NCBI GenBank assembly: GCA_963764825.1
Contig: CAVXUA010000003.1
Coordinates: forward strand, 62,001-126,000
DNA: 64,000 nt
Source of the DNA: JAZGGS01 sp963764825
Lineage (GTDB): Bacteria; Bacteroidota; Ignavibacteria; Ignavibacteriales; Ignavibacteriaceae
Reading direction: 5' to 3'
Below, piece after piece: positions 33,823 to 42,658 of this stretch; the stretch's first letter is position 1, and every line of letters starts with the position of its first letter. Under the pieces are notes generated by a model. It was not told the origin of the DNA and did not search any database. It saw only the letters and a list, made by a program, of their open reading frames with translations. The position numbers and the translations under genes are program-made.

Positions 33823-35466
33823 ATGAAAATACAAACGAACACAGAATCGTTAAGGAATATTATTATTATTACATTAATTTCGCTTTATGTATTAATAGTT
33901 GTGATATCTGCCTGGCTTTCAGATGATGCATATATAACTTTTAGAACCGTTGATAATTTTATAAACGGTTTTGGGTTAACCTGGAATGTAAGTGAAAGAG
34001 TACAAGCCTATACACATCCTCTGTGGATGTTTATTCTTTCTGCATTCTATTTTATTACAAGGGAAATTTATTTCACAAGCATTACTATTTCGATACTGAT
34101 TTCTATTGGCGCCGTCCTGCTGCTTTTTTACAAACTTTCAAATTCGATTACCAATACAATTTTCATCAGCCTTATCTTGATTTTTTCAAAAGCATTTATT
34201 GATTATTCCACATCGGGACTTGAGAATCCCCTTACACACCTATTAATAGTAGTATTCTTCATCTTATACTTCAATGATGAGGAGGCAGGGAAAAAGCTTT
34301 TTAAACTTTCTCTCATTGCATCATTAGCTGTTTTGAACAGAATGGATATCGTTTTAATTTTTCTCCCTGCTTTGCTTGTTATTTATTTTAGGGAAGTCAA
34401 TAAATGGAGGGGATTGTTAATTGCCATTGCTGGCTTTTCCCCATTTATATTATGGGAGATATTTTCTCTGTTTTACTATGGTCTTCCCTTTCCCAATACA
34501 GCATACGCTAAACTGAACACAGGTATTAGTCAAATTGAACTTATTCAACAAGGACTTCATTATTTACTTTTTTCATTCTATTTAGATCCACTGACTCCCG
34601 CAATATTGTTGGCTGGGTTAATAATACCATTGGTTAGTAAAAATAAAACCCTTTTGCCCATTACTATCGGGATTGCGTGTTATATGATTTATATAGTAAA
34701 TATTGGTGGTGATTTTATGGGTGGGAGATTCCTTTCTGCCCCATTTCTATGCTCTGTAATTGTTATTTCAAAAATAAATTTCAAATCATTTAGATTTAGC
34801 CGCACACAGATAGCTATATTTTTTACAGTAATAATACTAGGTCTCCTATCTCCAAAACCAACAATATTCTCTACAGCTAATTATGGATTCAGTCCAAAAA
34901 TATTCAAAGCATTCAGATTTGGACCATACATTGTAAATATGTATCACGGCATTACAGATCAACGAATGTGGTACTATGAATTTACCGGTCTTCTTAATAA
35001 TGTTTCTGAGAGAAAAATTTACAAATATCTTGGAATTCAAGATGCTCAAAAATTAAGAGAATCAAAAAAGCGGGTAGTTGTAAAGGATGTTATCGGTATG
35101 ATTGGTTTCTATTCAGGAAGTAAAATTCATATTGTAGATTCGAGGGCGTTATCAGATCCCTTGCTTTCAAAACTTCCCTCAACCGAATTTTGGAAACAAG
35201 GACACAAGCCAAAGCCAGGTGAGAAAAAATGGTTAATTGGACATTTCACAAGGAAAATACCATTGGGTTACATCGAAACAATAACCACTGGCGAAAATCA
35301 ATTACAAGATATGAATTTGCGAGAGTATTATGATAAGCTTTCCTTTGTAACAAGAGGAGATCTTTTCGATTTCAACAGGTTAATTGAGATGTGGAATTTA
35401 AACACCGGGAAGTATGACTATCATCTTGAAGCATACAATAATACGACATTACCAAGCCCCAACTAA
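33823..35466 (+). CDS. GT-C type membrane glycosyltransferase (AftB-like)
   Basis: This is a 547-residue polytopic protein with about ten membrane helices in its first 350 residues and a soluble C-terminal domain. The first loop reads WLSDDAYITFRTVDNFINGF and then ERVQAYTHPLWM. This arrangement, an Asp-Asp pair after the first helix, is typical of GT-C enzymes that use lipid-linked sugars, and closely recalls the arabinofuranosyltransferase AftB group of mycobacteria. The donor and acceptor here are unknown; arabinan itself is not expected. Its neighbour at 35574-37416 is another GT-C protein, and both sit next to the pilin genes, so modification of surface protein or polysaccharide is plausible. 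Confidence 0.75.
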   Translation: MKIQTNTESLRNIIIITLISLYVLIVVISAWLSDDAYITFRTVDNFINGFGLTWNVSERVQAYTHPLWMFILSAFYFITREIYFTSITISILISIGAVLLLFYKLSNSITNTIFISLILIFSKAFIDYSTSGLENPLTHLLIVVFFILYFNDEEAGKKLFKLSLIASLAVLNRMDIVLIFLPALLVIYFREVNKWRGLLIAIAGFSPFILWEIFSLFYYGLPFPNTAYAKLNTGISQIELIQQGLHYLLFSFYLDPLTPAILLAGLIIPLVSKNKTLLPITIGIACYMIYIVNIGGDFMGGRFLSAPFLCSVIVISKINFKSFRFSRTQIAIFFTVIILGLLSPKPTIFSTANYGFSPKIFKAFRFGPYIVNMYHGITDQRMWYYEFTGLLNNVSERKIYKYLGIQDAQKLRESKKRVVVKDVIGMIGFYSGSKIHIVDSRALSDPLLSKLPSTEFWKQGHKPKPGEKKWLIGHFTRKIPLGYIETITTGENQLQDMNLREYYDKLSFVTRGDLFDFNRLIEMWNLNTGKYDYHLEAYNNTTLPSPN

Positions 35467-35573
35467 TCTGATGGTTTTCTCTGCTGTTTAATTTGTCAAA
35501 ATGCTAAAAGGAAATAAATCTAGAAAATTGTTTTTGAAAAGAGTTTTTGTTAAGTGCCAAGAATGTTTAACAT

Positions 35574-36833
35574 CTACTTTTTAAAAAATTCGGTAACATC
35601 GTCTGGAATAATGTATTCAGGAAGATCCTCTAATAATTTTAAGAAGTATATTTTTGCCCGGTCAATTTTTTGAAACTGTAACTCGTATCTTATTCTGTTG
35701 GCAATCATAGACCCCGCCAAATTCACTAGATGCTTTGAGAGAACATTATCCAATTTAGGAATTCTTATAACGAAGTCCGGATCCGGGGCAGGATAGTAAT
35801 TATCATCATTAACCACTCTGAATAATAGTACATCAGGAATGATCCTTTGTTCAGGGAATAAATTAAATAAACCTTTTTGAACTTCATCTGAGTAAACTTC
35901 GGGTGTTAGATAAATATTATTATTCACAGTATCAATTACGGTATTTAAGTCAAGGTTACGCTTCATTTTTAATTCGGCCCGATACCAGGGAAATGGTATA
36001 AGTTGAGTGTTTACAATTATTAATTCACTGTGATATCTTTCTACAAATTGCAGGTAGTATGCCGGCGAAATAAAATAATCCCATTTATTGGAAAAAATTA
36101 TAGAGTTTTTTTCTGTATTTTTAAGTATTGATCTTGTATAATCTTCAACCAAATAATTTTTCGATTTATCCACAATTCCATAATTTGCCTCAATCCTTAT
36201 AAAAAGAATGGCTAAGATTATTATTAATGGAAATACCACGCCATATTTTTCGGACTTAAAAAAGTTAATTAAAAACAAATATGATGGGATACTAACCAAA
36301 TAAAGAGCAAAAACTGAAAGCGAAAAATATTCATAAATATCGGGGATATTATAATTTACTGTAAAAACAGCCGTGGTAAAGAAAAGTAAAATTGAGAAGT
36401 AAAAAAATCTTCTGAATGCTATAAACGAAAGTATTATACCAGATAGACAAAAAATCAGCGTGATATTAAAATCTCCCGCAAAAAGTTTGTTCTCGTAGAA
36501 TCCAAAAGAATTATAAAGAAACTTTACTTGTCTTGATAATGCATCAAAACTAGAGAAAAAATATCCCTCATAATATTTGGCAGAGATATGATCAAATGCC
36601 TTTACAATATTATCCGGGTTACCCCAGTTTAACTCTGGCAGTTGCCCGGCACGTATAATTAAGTATGAATAAAGACAAAGAGTAACAATTATAGTGACTA
36701 CAGCAATCTGTGTTAATCTTAGAATTGATTTTTTGCGAAACTTATATTTGTTGAAATAGAGAAATAATAATCCAGGCAATAAATAAAATGTCATCATATG
36801 ATTTGCAAATCCAAGCCCGAGCAAAATCCCCAT
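35574..36833 (-). CDS. DUF2723-family membrane glycosyltransferase, C-terminal part (frameshifted gene)
   Basis: This 419-residue segment continues the DUF2723 protein whose N-terminus lies at 36877-37416. It starts inside a membrane helix (MGILLGLGFANHMMTFYLLPG), has about seven more helices and ends in a soluble domain of about 170 residues with NKWDYFISPAYYLQFVERYH. In the same frame, codons upstream to about 36885 read DENNTLSVKSNSGWII and join the N-terminal part after removal of one A from a run of four. DUF2723 proteins are GT-C-like; the human relative TMEM260 is a protein O-mannosyltransferase. The bacterial substrate is unknown. Confidence 0.78.
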   Translation of the reverse strand: MGILLGLGFANHMMTFYLLPGLLFLYFNKYKFRKKSILRLTQIAVVTIIVTLCLYSYLIIRAGQLPELNWGNPDNIVKAFDHISAKYYEGYFFSSFDALSRQVKFLYNSFGFYENKLFAGDFNITLIFCLSGIILSFIAFRRFFYFSILLFFTTAVFTVNYNIPDIYEYFSLSVFALYLVSIPSYLFLINFFKSEKYGVVFPLIIILAILFIRIEANYGIVDKSKNYLVEDYTRSILKNTEKNSIIFSNKWDYFISPAYYLQFVERYHSELIIVNTQLIPFPWYRAELKMKRNLDLNTVIDTVNNNIYLTPEVYSDEVQKGLFNLFPEQRIIPDVLLFRVVNDDNYYPAPDPDFVIRIPKLDNVLSKHLVNLAGSMIANRIRYELQFQKIDRAKIYFLKLLEDLPEYIIPDDVTEFFKK

Positions 36834-36876
36834 TATTATCCAGCCACTGTTACTCTTAACAGATAAAGTGTTGTTT

Positions 36877-37416
36877 TCATCTGGTTTTAAAATACAGTCT
36901 TAAGAACAAGTATATTATAATATTAAAAAGAAATAATTGTAATGAATACACTTCAACTGACGCACTTTGAATCCATAGCATAAGACTAAATGCAAAAAAT
37001 AATCCGCTGATCAATGCTACAATATTCTTAAGCATTTCTGCATCGGGAGTTTTATCGTTTAGCAATTTGAAAACTTTATCGGATAATTTTGAGGTATTAC
37101 ACGTTTTTAAGTGATCCAGATTATCAAGTATAAGCTGGGTTGTGTAAGTGAAAAATGTGACTGCCGCAGCACACCAAATTGAGCATAAAATATTCAATTG
37201 GTAAATTTCCCTTAATCCTAATGGAATCTTAAGAAAGAGGTAACCAAGAAGTGTAAAAAGAGGATAACCCGGTGGATGTGCAATACCGAGAGTGGCTTGA
37301 ACAGCTGCCAACTCACCACAATCAAATGCAGTAACAGAACGCGAAACTGTTAACATGTAAACAACAAAAGCTATTAATCCGGTAAGGACACCGAGGCCCT
37401 TTTTTACAATTTTCAT
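36877..37416 (-). CDS. DUF2723-family membrane glycosyltransferase, N-terminal part (frameshifted gene)
   Basis: This is the N-terminal 179 residues, with the family signature SRSVTAFDCGELAAVQATLGIAHPPGYPLF (partial): an acidic residue, then AHPPGYPL, in the first periplasmic loop, followed by membrane helices. The frame ends with FKTR where one extra A in a run (plus-strand tttt, 36885-36888) appears. Joined with 35574-36833 the protein has about 610 residues. It is transcribed toward the AftB-like gene and convergent with it. Confidence 0.8.
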   Translation of the reverse strand: MKIVKKGLGVLTGLIAFVVYMLTVSRSVTAFDCGELAAVQATLGIAHPPGYPLFTLLGYLFLKIPLGLREIYQLNILCSIWCAAAVTFFTYTTQLILDNLDHLKTCNTSKLSDKVFKLLNDKTPDAEMLKNIVALISGLFFAFSLMLWIQSASVEVYSLQLFLFNIIIYLFLRLYFKTR

Positions 37417-37573
37417 CTTAATGTAAGATCACGAATAAATAAATTGGAGATAATCTATGTGGATTATGGATCATACTTTTGTTCCATTAAAATGTTCTTC
37501 ACAACGTTAAAAAATTATGCGACTTCACTATCGTTAATTACTTTTTTACGTTTAAACATAAATCGCGCCATTA

Positions 37574-38806
37574 TCAGTTTGTTTTTATATGTAATTCTTT
37601 CAACTGCTCTTCACTTACTTCAGAGGGAGATTCATCCATCAAGGAAAGTGCGCTGGTAGTTTTCGGAAAAGCTATTGTGTCTCTAATAGAGCTTTCGCCG
37701 GCAAACAACATGACCATCCTATCAAATCCAAAAGCAATACCACCATGCGGTGGTGCGCCATATTTAAATGCATTCATCAGGAATCCAAATTTCATCTTTG
37801 CTTCTTCTGGCGAGATGTTAAGAGCTTTAAACATTTTTGCCTGCAGTTCTGCGTTATGTATTCTTATGCTGCCACCGGCTATTTCTGTTCCGTTTAAAAC
37901 AAGATCGTATGCTCTTGCTTTTACTTTACCCGGCTCTTTATCCAACAACTCTATATCTTCTGTTTCAGGTGAAGTAAATGGATGATGCATTGCATAATAG
38001 CGGTTTGTTTCCTTGTCCCATTCAAATAGTGGAAAATTAGTTACCCATAAGAGAGCAGGTGCGGTTTCCGGTTTTATTAGCTCTTTCCTTTTTGCAATTT
38101 CCAATCTAAGAGTGCCCATCTGGTTAAGGGTTGATAACTTTTCTCCGGCAAGAATTAATACTAGGTCTCCCGGCTTTGCCTGCAATTTCTTTATAAGATT
38201 ATTTTTTTCATCATCACTTAAAAACTTTGCAACTGGAGAATCAAGTGAGTCATCCTTAACTTTAAACCAAACTAAGCCGCCCGCACCAAGCTCTCTAACT
38301 ATTTTCGTTAACCCATCAAGCTGGTTTCTACTGTAACTTGCGCAGCCGATTGCAACTAACCCGTTACAATACCGCCGGAAGTAATCAGTATCTTTGAAAA
38401 CTTTAAATTCAGAATCAGTAAAAAGATTATTTAAAGTGGAAAGCATCATATCAAATCTTAAATCAGGTTTATCACTCCCATACTTTTCAAGCGCTTCATC
38501 AAAGGTAAGACGTGGAATTGGAAGTTGAAGATCATTTTCCCAGATTCCTTTAAAGAGCACTTTCATCAATCCTTCAACCACATCAAACACATTATCCTGA
38601 TCAACAAACGACATCTCAATATCTATCTGAGTAAATTCCGGCTGCCTGTCTGCTCTTAAATCTTCATCTCTAAAACATTTAACTATTTGAAAATATTTAT
38701 CAAACCCAGAAACCATTAAAAGCTGTTTATAAGTTTGGGGCGACTGGGGTAAGAGCATAAAACTTATGTTTATGAACCCTGCTTGGAACAAGATAATCGC
38801 GCGCAC
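37574..38806 (-). CDS. aspS: Aspartyl-tRNA synthetase, C-terminal part (frameshifted gene)
   Basis: This part carries most of the class II catalytic domain of bacterial-type AspRS: LPQSPQTYKQLLMVSGFDKYFQI (motif 2 neighbourhood, partial), FRDEDLRADRQPEFTQID, the GAD insertion domain (about 120-280) and motif 3 GIAFGFDRMVMLF. The first 17 residues are off-family. True coding continues from the upstream part with one base (plus-strand t at about 38750) removed. AspRS charges tRNA(Asp), or both Asp and Asn tRNA in non-discriminating forms. The gene is essential and normally single-copy, which makes a real break unlikely. Confidence 0.9.
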   Translation of the reverse strand: MRAIILFQAGFINISFMLLPQSPQTYKQLLMVSGFDKYFQIVKCFRDEDLRADRQPEFTQIDIEMSFVDQDNVFDVVEGLMKVLFKGIWENDLQLPIPRLTFDEALEKYGSDKPDLRFDMMLSTLNNLFTDSEFKVFKDTDYFRRYCNGLVAIGCASYSRNQLDGLTKIVRELGAGGLVWFKVKDDSLDSPVAKFLSDDEKNNLIKKLQAKPGDLVLILAGEKLSTLNQMGTLRLEIAKRKELIKPETAPALLWVTNFPLFEWDKETNRYYAMHHPFTSPETEDIELLDKEPGKVKARAYDLVLNGTEIAGGSIRIHNAELQAKMFKALNISPEEAKMKFGFLMNAFKYGAPPHGGIAFGFDRMVMLFAGESSIRDTIAFPKTTSALSLMDESPSEVSEEQLKELHIKTN

Positions 38807-39342
38807 CTTCCGGGGTGCTTTTCATTAATACTGGGGTTTCTATCTCTACAAAATCATTCTCATCAAAATATCTTCTTACTACCTGGTACATTTTATGGCG
38901 GAGTAAAAGATTTTTTTGCAGTGGGGATCTTCTCAAATCAAGGTACCTGTACTTTAATCTTAAATCTTCAAAAGCATCAATATCATCTTTTATCGGGAAG
39001 GGGGGCGTTTCCGATTCATTCAGAATAACCAGCTTGCTACCTAGCAGATCAATTTTGCCGGTTTCAAGTTCTTTATTCACAGCATCGTCGGGTCTTTTAC
39101 GTACTTCGCCCTCAACAGCAATTACAAATTCGGCTCTAAGTTTTTTTGCAGATTCGTAAGCTTCCACATCTGATTCTGGTTCAAAAACAACCTGTGTTTT
39201 GCCATACCGATCGCGCAGCCAGATAAAAATAACTCCACCAAGGTCCCTTCTTCTATCTACCCAGCCGTTTAATACTATTTTTTTACCGGCGTCAGTTTCT
39301 CTTAAGTTCGCCGCAATTATGTGTTCTTCTTTTAAAACTCAT
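38727..39342 (-). CDS. aspS: Aspartyl-tRNA synthetase, N-terminal part (frameshifted gene)
   Basis: This covers the anticodon-binding OB domain and class II motif 1 (RYLDLRR, VRRYFDENDFVEIETPVL). The continuous frame begins at 39167 (MEAYESAKKL), but the conserved start lies further up. ATG 39342 reads MSFKRRTHNCGEL and then needs one base removed at about 39303 to continue as RETDAGKKIVLNGWVDRRRD. The downstream end breaks after KFYAL at about 38750. So two single-base lesions, both extra bases after CTT on the coding strand, cut a gene that should be about 590 codons. It is divergent from the pyrimidine phosphorylase gene across 139 bases. Confidence 0.85.
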
Positions 39343-39481
39343 TATTAATTCTCAAAGATAATTCTTCCCCAGTTGGATGGGAAAATTAACTATTCTTTAC
39401 AGGGCAAACAAATCGGTGAAATGCCTTCCAACCCGTGTATATTCGTTTTATAACCACTTTAATTCTTTGTAAGTTTATAAT

Positions 39482-39721
39482 ATGAACACGGTTGAATTAA
39501 TAAGAAAAAAGCGTGAGGGTTATCAGCTTTCCGAAGAAGAAATTGATTTTCTAATTGGTAATTATTCAAACGGGACAATTCCTGATTACCAATTTGCAGC
39601 TTTCTTAATGGCGGCATATTTAAAGGGAATGAATAAAACGGAAACAGCTCATCTTACCCGCTCGATGTTAAATAGCGGGAAAGTAATAAATCTGCAGGGA
39701 AATCCGAGGGAAGAAAATTGA
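39482..39721 (+). CDS. Pyrimidine-nucleoside/thymidine phosphorylase, N-terminal part (frameshifted gene)
   Basis: This is the N-terminal helical domain of the family: LIRKKREGYQLSEEEIDFLI and the segment FLMAAYLKGMNKTETAHLTRSML. The frame ends after an extra A in GGAAATCC (39700-39702). Removing it gives IRGKKIDKHSTGGVGDKTSLI, the phosphate-binding signature, and joins the remainder at 39798. The enzyme phosphorolyses thymidine or uridine to base and (deoxy)ribose 1-phosphate. Confidence 0.85.
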   Translation: MNTVELIRKKREGYQLSEEEIDFLIGNYSNGTIPDYQFAAFLMAAYLKGMNKTETAHLTRSMLNSGKVINLQGNPREEN

Positions 39722-39797
39722 TAAACATTCTACAGGCGGAGTTGGTGATAAAACTTCTTTAATCCTTGCGCCTATTGTAGCCTCACTTGGTATTAAT

Positions 39798-40787
39798 GTG
39801 CCTATGATTTCCGGAAGAGGGCTTGGGCATACCGGTGGAACTTTGGATAAACTGGAATCGATTCCCGGTTTTAGAACCAGCTTAAGTTTATCACGTTATA
39901 AAAGTGTGCTAAAAAAATGCGGCGCTGTTTTAATTGGGCAGACAAAAGATATTGTGCCTGCAGATAAATTAATTTATGCGCTGCGTGATGTTACCGCAAC
40001 GGTTGAATCGATACCGCTTATAACCGGCAGCATTATGAGCAAAAAGCTTGCTGAAGGAATTGACGGGTTGGTGCTGGATGTTAAAACCGGAAGCGGCGCT
40101 TTTATGAAAGAACAAAAAGATGCGCTTGCACTGGCTGAATCGCTGATTAGCACTGCAAAATCTTTTAATAAGAAAGTTATTGCTTTGATTACAGACATGA
40201 ACCAACCACTTGGAAATTATATCGGAAACTGGCTGGAAGTTTATGAAACTGTAAAAGTACTAAAGGGCGAAAAGGAAGGTGATGTTTTAGATTTGAGTTT
40301 GCAACTTGCGGGCGCAATGATCTATCTTGGTAATAAAGCTTCTTCAATTAAAGAAGGTGCTGAACTGGCAAAGGAACAAATTAAGAATGGAAAAGCATTT
40401 GATAAGTTTCTGCAAATAGTAAAACTCCAGGGTGGAGATACCAGTTTCCTTATCAAGCCGGAACTATATCCCAAAGCAAAATATTCTAAAAAAGTTAGAT
40501 TAAATAAACCAGGTTTTGTTAAAGCAATTGATAATTACCGGGTTGGAATGGCATCGCTTGAGCTTGGCGCCGGAAGAAAAACCAAAGAGGATATTATTGA
40601 TCCGACAGCGGGGATTATATTTAATGTAAAAATTGGTGATGGGTTGGAAAATGATAGTGTTATCGCTTATCTTCATTCTTCTTCTTTATCAAAAATCCGA
40701 AAAGCGGAACAAATTTTAAAAAGGGCAATAGAGATTTCTAAATCAAAAGTTCGTAAACCAAAATTAATTAAAAAGATAATTCATTGA
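39798..40787 (+). CDS. Pyrimidine-nucleoside/thymidine phosphorylase, C-terminal part (frameshifted gene)
   Basis: 329 residues cover most of the alpha/beta domain: ISGRGLGHTGGTLDKLESIPG, the Lys-containing LVLDVKTGSGAFMK and a C-terminal domain ending VRKPKLIKKIIH. The frame is open upstream to the KHSTGGVGDKTS phosphate-binding site, outside this start, so the gene runs from 39482 with one indel (about 435 residues in total, normal for the family). Thymidine phosphorylase (deoA) and the broader pyrimidine enzyme (pdp) are not separable here. It precedes the SPFH gene by 49 bases. Confidence 0.88.
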   Translation: MPMISGRGLGHTGGTLDKLESIPGFRTSLSLSRYKSVLKKCGAVLIGQTKDIVPADKLIYALRDVTATVESIPLITGSIMSKKLAEGIDGLVLDVKTGSGAFMKEQKDALALAESLISTAKSFNKKVIALITDMNQPLGNYIGNWLEVYETVKVLKGEKEGDVLDLSLQLAGAMIYLGNKASSIKEGAELAKEQIKNGKAFDKFLQIVKLQGGDTSFLIKPELYPKAKYSKKVRLNKPGFVKAIDNYRVGMASLELGAGRKTKEDIIDPTAGIIFNVKIGDGLENDSVIAYLHSSSLSKIRKAEQILKRAIEISKSKVRKPKLIKKIIH

Positions 40788-40836
40788 TGTGAGGATTTTA
40801 ACTCCGTCATCATAAAATTAAACAGGAGGTAATAAG

Positions 40837-41706
40837 ATGTTATTTATAGTCGCAATCATAGCTGCAATTGCAGCATTCATATTTCGTGCTGGTGCAAAGA
40901 AAAGATTAAACAAATCCGAATCTTCATTTGCCCTTATTGGAATTGTTGTTGCTCTGCTAGTCGCCGTTAGCCAGTTGGTAACTGTTATTCCTGCCGGTCA
41001 TACGGGCGTAATAGACTTCTTGGGAATGGTAAGTGACAACACTCTAAAGCCTGGAATTAACCTTGTTAACCCAATGGCAAAGGTTGAAAAGATGAGTATC
41101 AAAACACAGGAGCTTAAGGAAATGATGTCTGTTCCATCTAAAGAAGGATTAAGCGTTGATCTTGAAATAAGTCTGCTCTTTAAGTTGAATTCTGAAAAAG
41201 CAAATGATATTTACAAAACGGTGGGACCAAATTATGCAGAAATTATCTTAACGCCCCAGTTTAGATCTGTGGTCAGGGGTGTAACCGCACGTTATGAAGC
41301 AAAGGCGTTGTACACCGCTTCCCGTGAAAAGCTGGCAGGTGAGATTCTCACTGAACTGGAAAAATTAGTTGGTCCACGAGGCATTACAGTTGAGCAAGCA
41401 CCTCTTAGACAAATTCAACTTCCAGAGCGCTTGACAAAATCCATCGAGGAGAAATTACAAGCCGAGCAGGAAAGTCAGCGAATGGAATTCATTTTAACAC
41501 GAGAACAACAGGAAGCAGATAGAAAACGAATTGAAGCAAAAGGTATTGCCGATTTTCAAGATATTGTTGCAAAAGGTATTAGCGATCAACTTCTTAGGTG
41601 GAAAGGTATTGAAGCCACCGAAAAGCTCGCCAATTCACCAAATTCCAAGGTTGTTGTAATTGGTTCCGGTAAAGACGGGCTTCCTCTCATTTTAGGTGGC
41701 AATTGA
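40837..41706 (+). CDS. SPFH/prohibitin-family membrane protein
   Basis: This is a 289-residue protein with two N-terminal hydrophobic segments (about 2-17 and 31-52), then an SPFH band-7 domain (about 48-215: VIPAGHTGVIDFLGMVSDNT, GLSVDLEISLLFKL, ITVEQAPLRQIQLPERL), a coiled coil rich in Glu/Arg/Gln (about 208-255) and a short hydrophobic tail. Prohibitin-like proteins form ring scaffolds in the membrane, often modulating proteases such as FtsH. There is a strong ribosome site AGGAGG eight bases before ATG. A terminator follows, so it ends its transcription unit. No partner NfeD-like gene is adjacent. Confidence 0.9.
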   Translation: MLFIVAIIAAIAAFIFRAGAKKRLNKSESSFALIGIVVALLVAVSQLVTVIPAGHTGVIDFLGMVSDNTLKPGINLVNPMAKVEKMSIKTQELKEMMSVPSKEGLSVDLEISLLFKLNSEKANDIYKTVGPNYAEIILTPQFRSVVRGVTARYEAKALYTASREKLAGEILTELEKLVGPRGITVEQAPLRQIQLPERLTKSIEEKLQAEQESQRMEFILTREQQEADRKRIEAKGIADFQDIVAKGISDQLLRWKGIEATEKLANSPNSKVVVIGSGKDGLPLILGGN

Positions 41707-41742
41707 TACTTGGTTTTGAAGCAGGCAAGTAAATTAAAATAG

Positions 41743-41795
41743 TGTCCGGTGAGTCAGTTATAGAATTGACTCTTTGCCGGGCATTATTTATTTTT
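41743..41795 (+). terminator. Rho-independent-like terminator after the SPFH gene
   Basis: TGTCCGG (43-49 of this block) pairs with CCGGGCA, and an inner GAGTCA (41751-41756) pairs with TGACTC (41767-41772), with a loop of ten bases. A T-rich tail (TTATTTATTTTT) follows. It separates the SPFH gene from the heme operon. Confidence 0.6.
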
Positions 41796-41827
41796 AGACT
41801 GGTTAGTCATTTTTTATAGAGAGTGAA

Positions 41828-42652
41828 ATGGTACCTTCATTACATGTTTTGAATATAATCCTTCCTTTATTATACCTGGTAACTTTTGGCATCTACTTTT
41901 ACGACTTTATGAAAGAGGAAAAAAAGTTCATTAATACAAAAAGAATCTTCCTCTTCATAACTCTTATCGTTCATGTGGTTTATATAATTCAGAGAACAAT
42001 TGCTTTCGATCATCCTCCCATAACAAACGTCTTCGAAATTTTTACTATCCTTGCCCTGGCTATCTGTTTCTCTTACTTTCTACTTGAACTTGTAACTGAT
42101 ATAAGAGGAACCGGTCCATTTATAATTGTTATCTCATTTATCTTTCAGTTCATCTCTTCAATTTTTATCCAGGATATGGTTGCAGTAGAAGAAGTTTTGA
42201 AAAACAACCTACTTGGTGCTCATGTTATAAGTGCGCTCCTGGGATATTCGGGTTTTACTATTTCTGCTGTTTATGGTTTTCTCTACCTTGTACTATATAA
42301 AGATATAAAACTCAACAAGTTTGGTTTGATATTTAACCGCCTGCCAAATCTTGAGGTTTTGGAAAAGCTAAGTTTTTATTCTGCGGTTATAGGTTTTATT
42401 ACTCTAACCATTTCTATTATTATTGGAATTATCTGGCTGCCTATAGCATTTCCCGATTTCTCCTACTTCGATCCCAAACTTATCAGTACTTCTCTTGTAT
42501 GGATTTTATACTGTGTTGGAATTTTGAGTAATGTGTTTGGGAAATGGCGTGGCAGAAAGCTTGTTCGGTTATCAATTAGTGGTTTTATAGTGGCAATTCT
42601 GTCAACCATTATGTCCAACTTTATCGCTCAAAGTTTTCATTCCTTCTATTAA
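41828..42652 (+). CDS. hemX: HemX/CcsA-like cytochrome c assembly family membrane protein
   Basis: This is a 274-residue integral membrane protein with eight predicted helices and the CcsA-family tryptophan/histidine landmarks (HPPITNVFEIFTILAL, GAHVISALLGYSGFTISAVYG). In many bacteria a CcsA-like protein named HemX lies directly before hemA and influences glutamyl-tRNA reductase level. The same arrangement is found here, with hemA six bases downstream. It may alternatively serve heme export for cytochrome c maturation. It starts the heme operon; a TATA-like promoter must lie in the 120 bases after the SPFH terminator. Confidence 0.78.
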   Translation: MVPSLHVLNIILPLLYLVTFGIYFYDFMKEEKKFINTKRIFLFITLIVHVVYIIQRTIAFDHPPITNVFEIFTILALAICFSYFLLELVTDIRGTGPFIIVISFIFQFISSIFIQDMVAVEEVLKNNLLGAHVISALLGYSGFTISAVYGFLYLVLYKDIKLNKFGLIFNRLPNLEVLEKLSFYSAVIGFITLTISIIIGIIWLPIAFPDFSYFDPKLISTSLVWILYCVGILSNVFGKWRGRKLVRLSISGFIVAILSTIMSNFIAQSFHSFY

Positions 42653-42658
42653 GATTTT

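Noticed and set aside
38727..39342. Reading aspS as a pseudogene
   Set aside because: The protein is essential and both sides of each break are highly conserved. Single-base lesions in a window full of similar lesions point to consensus error.
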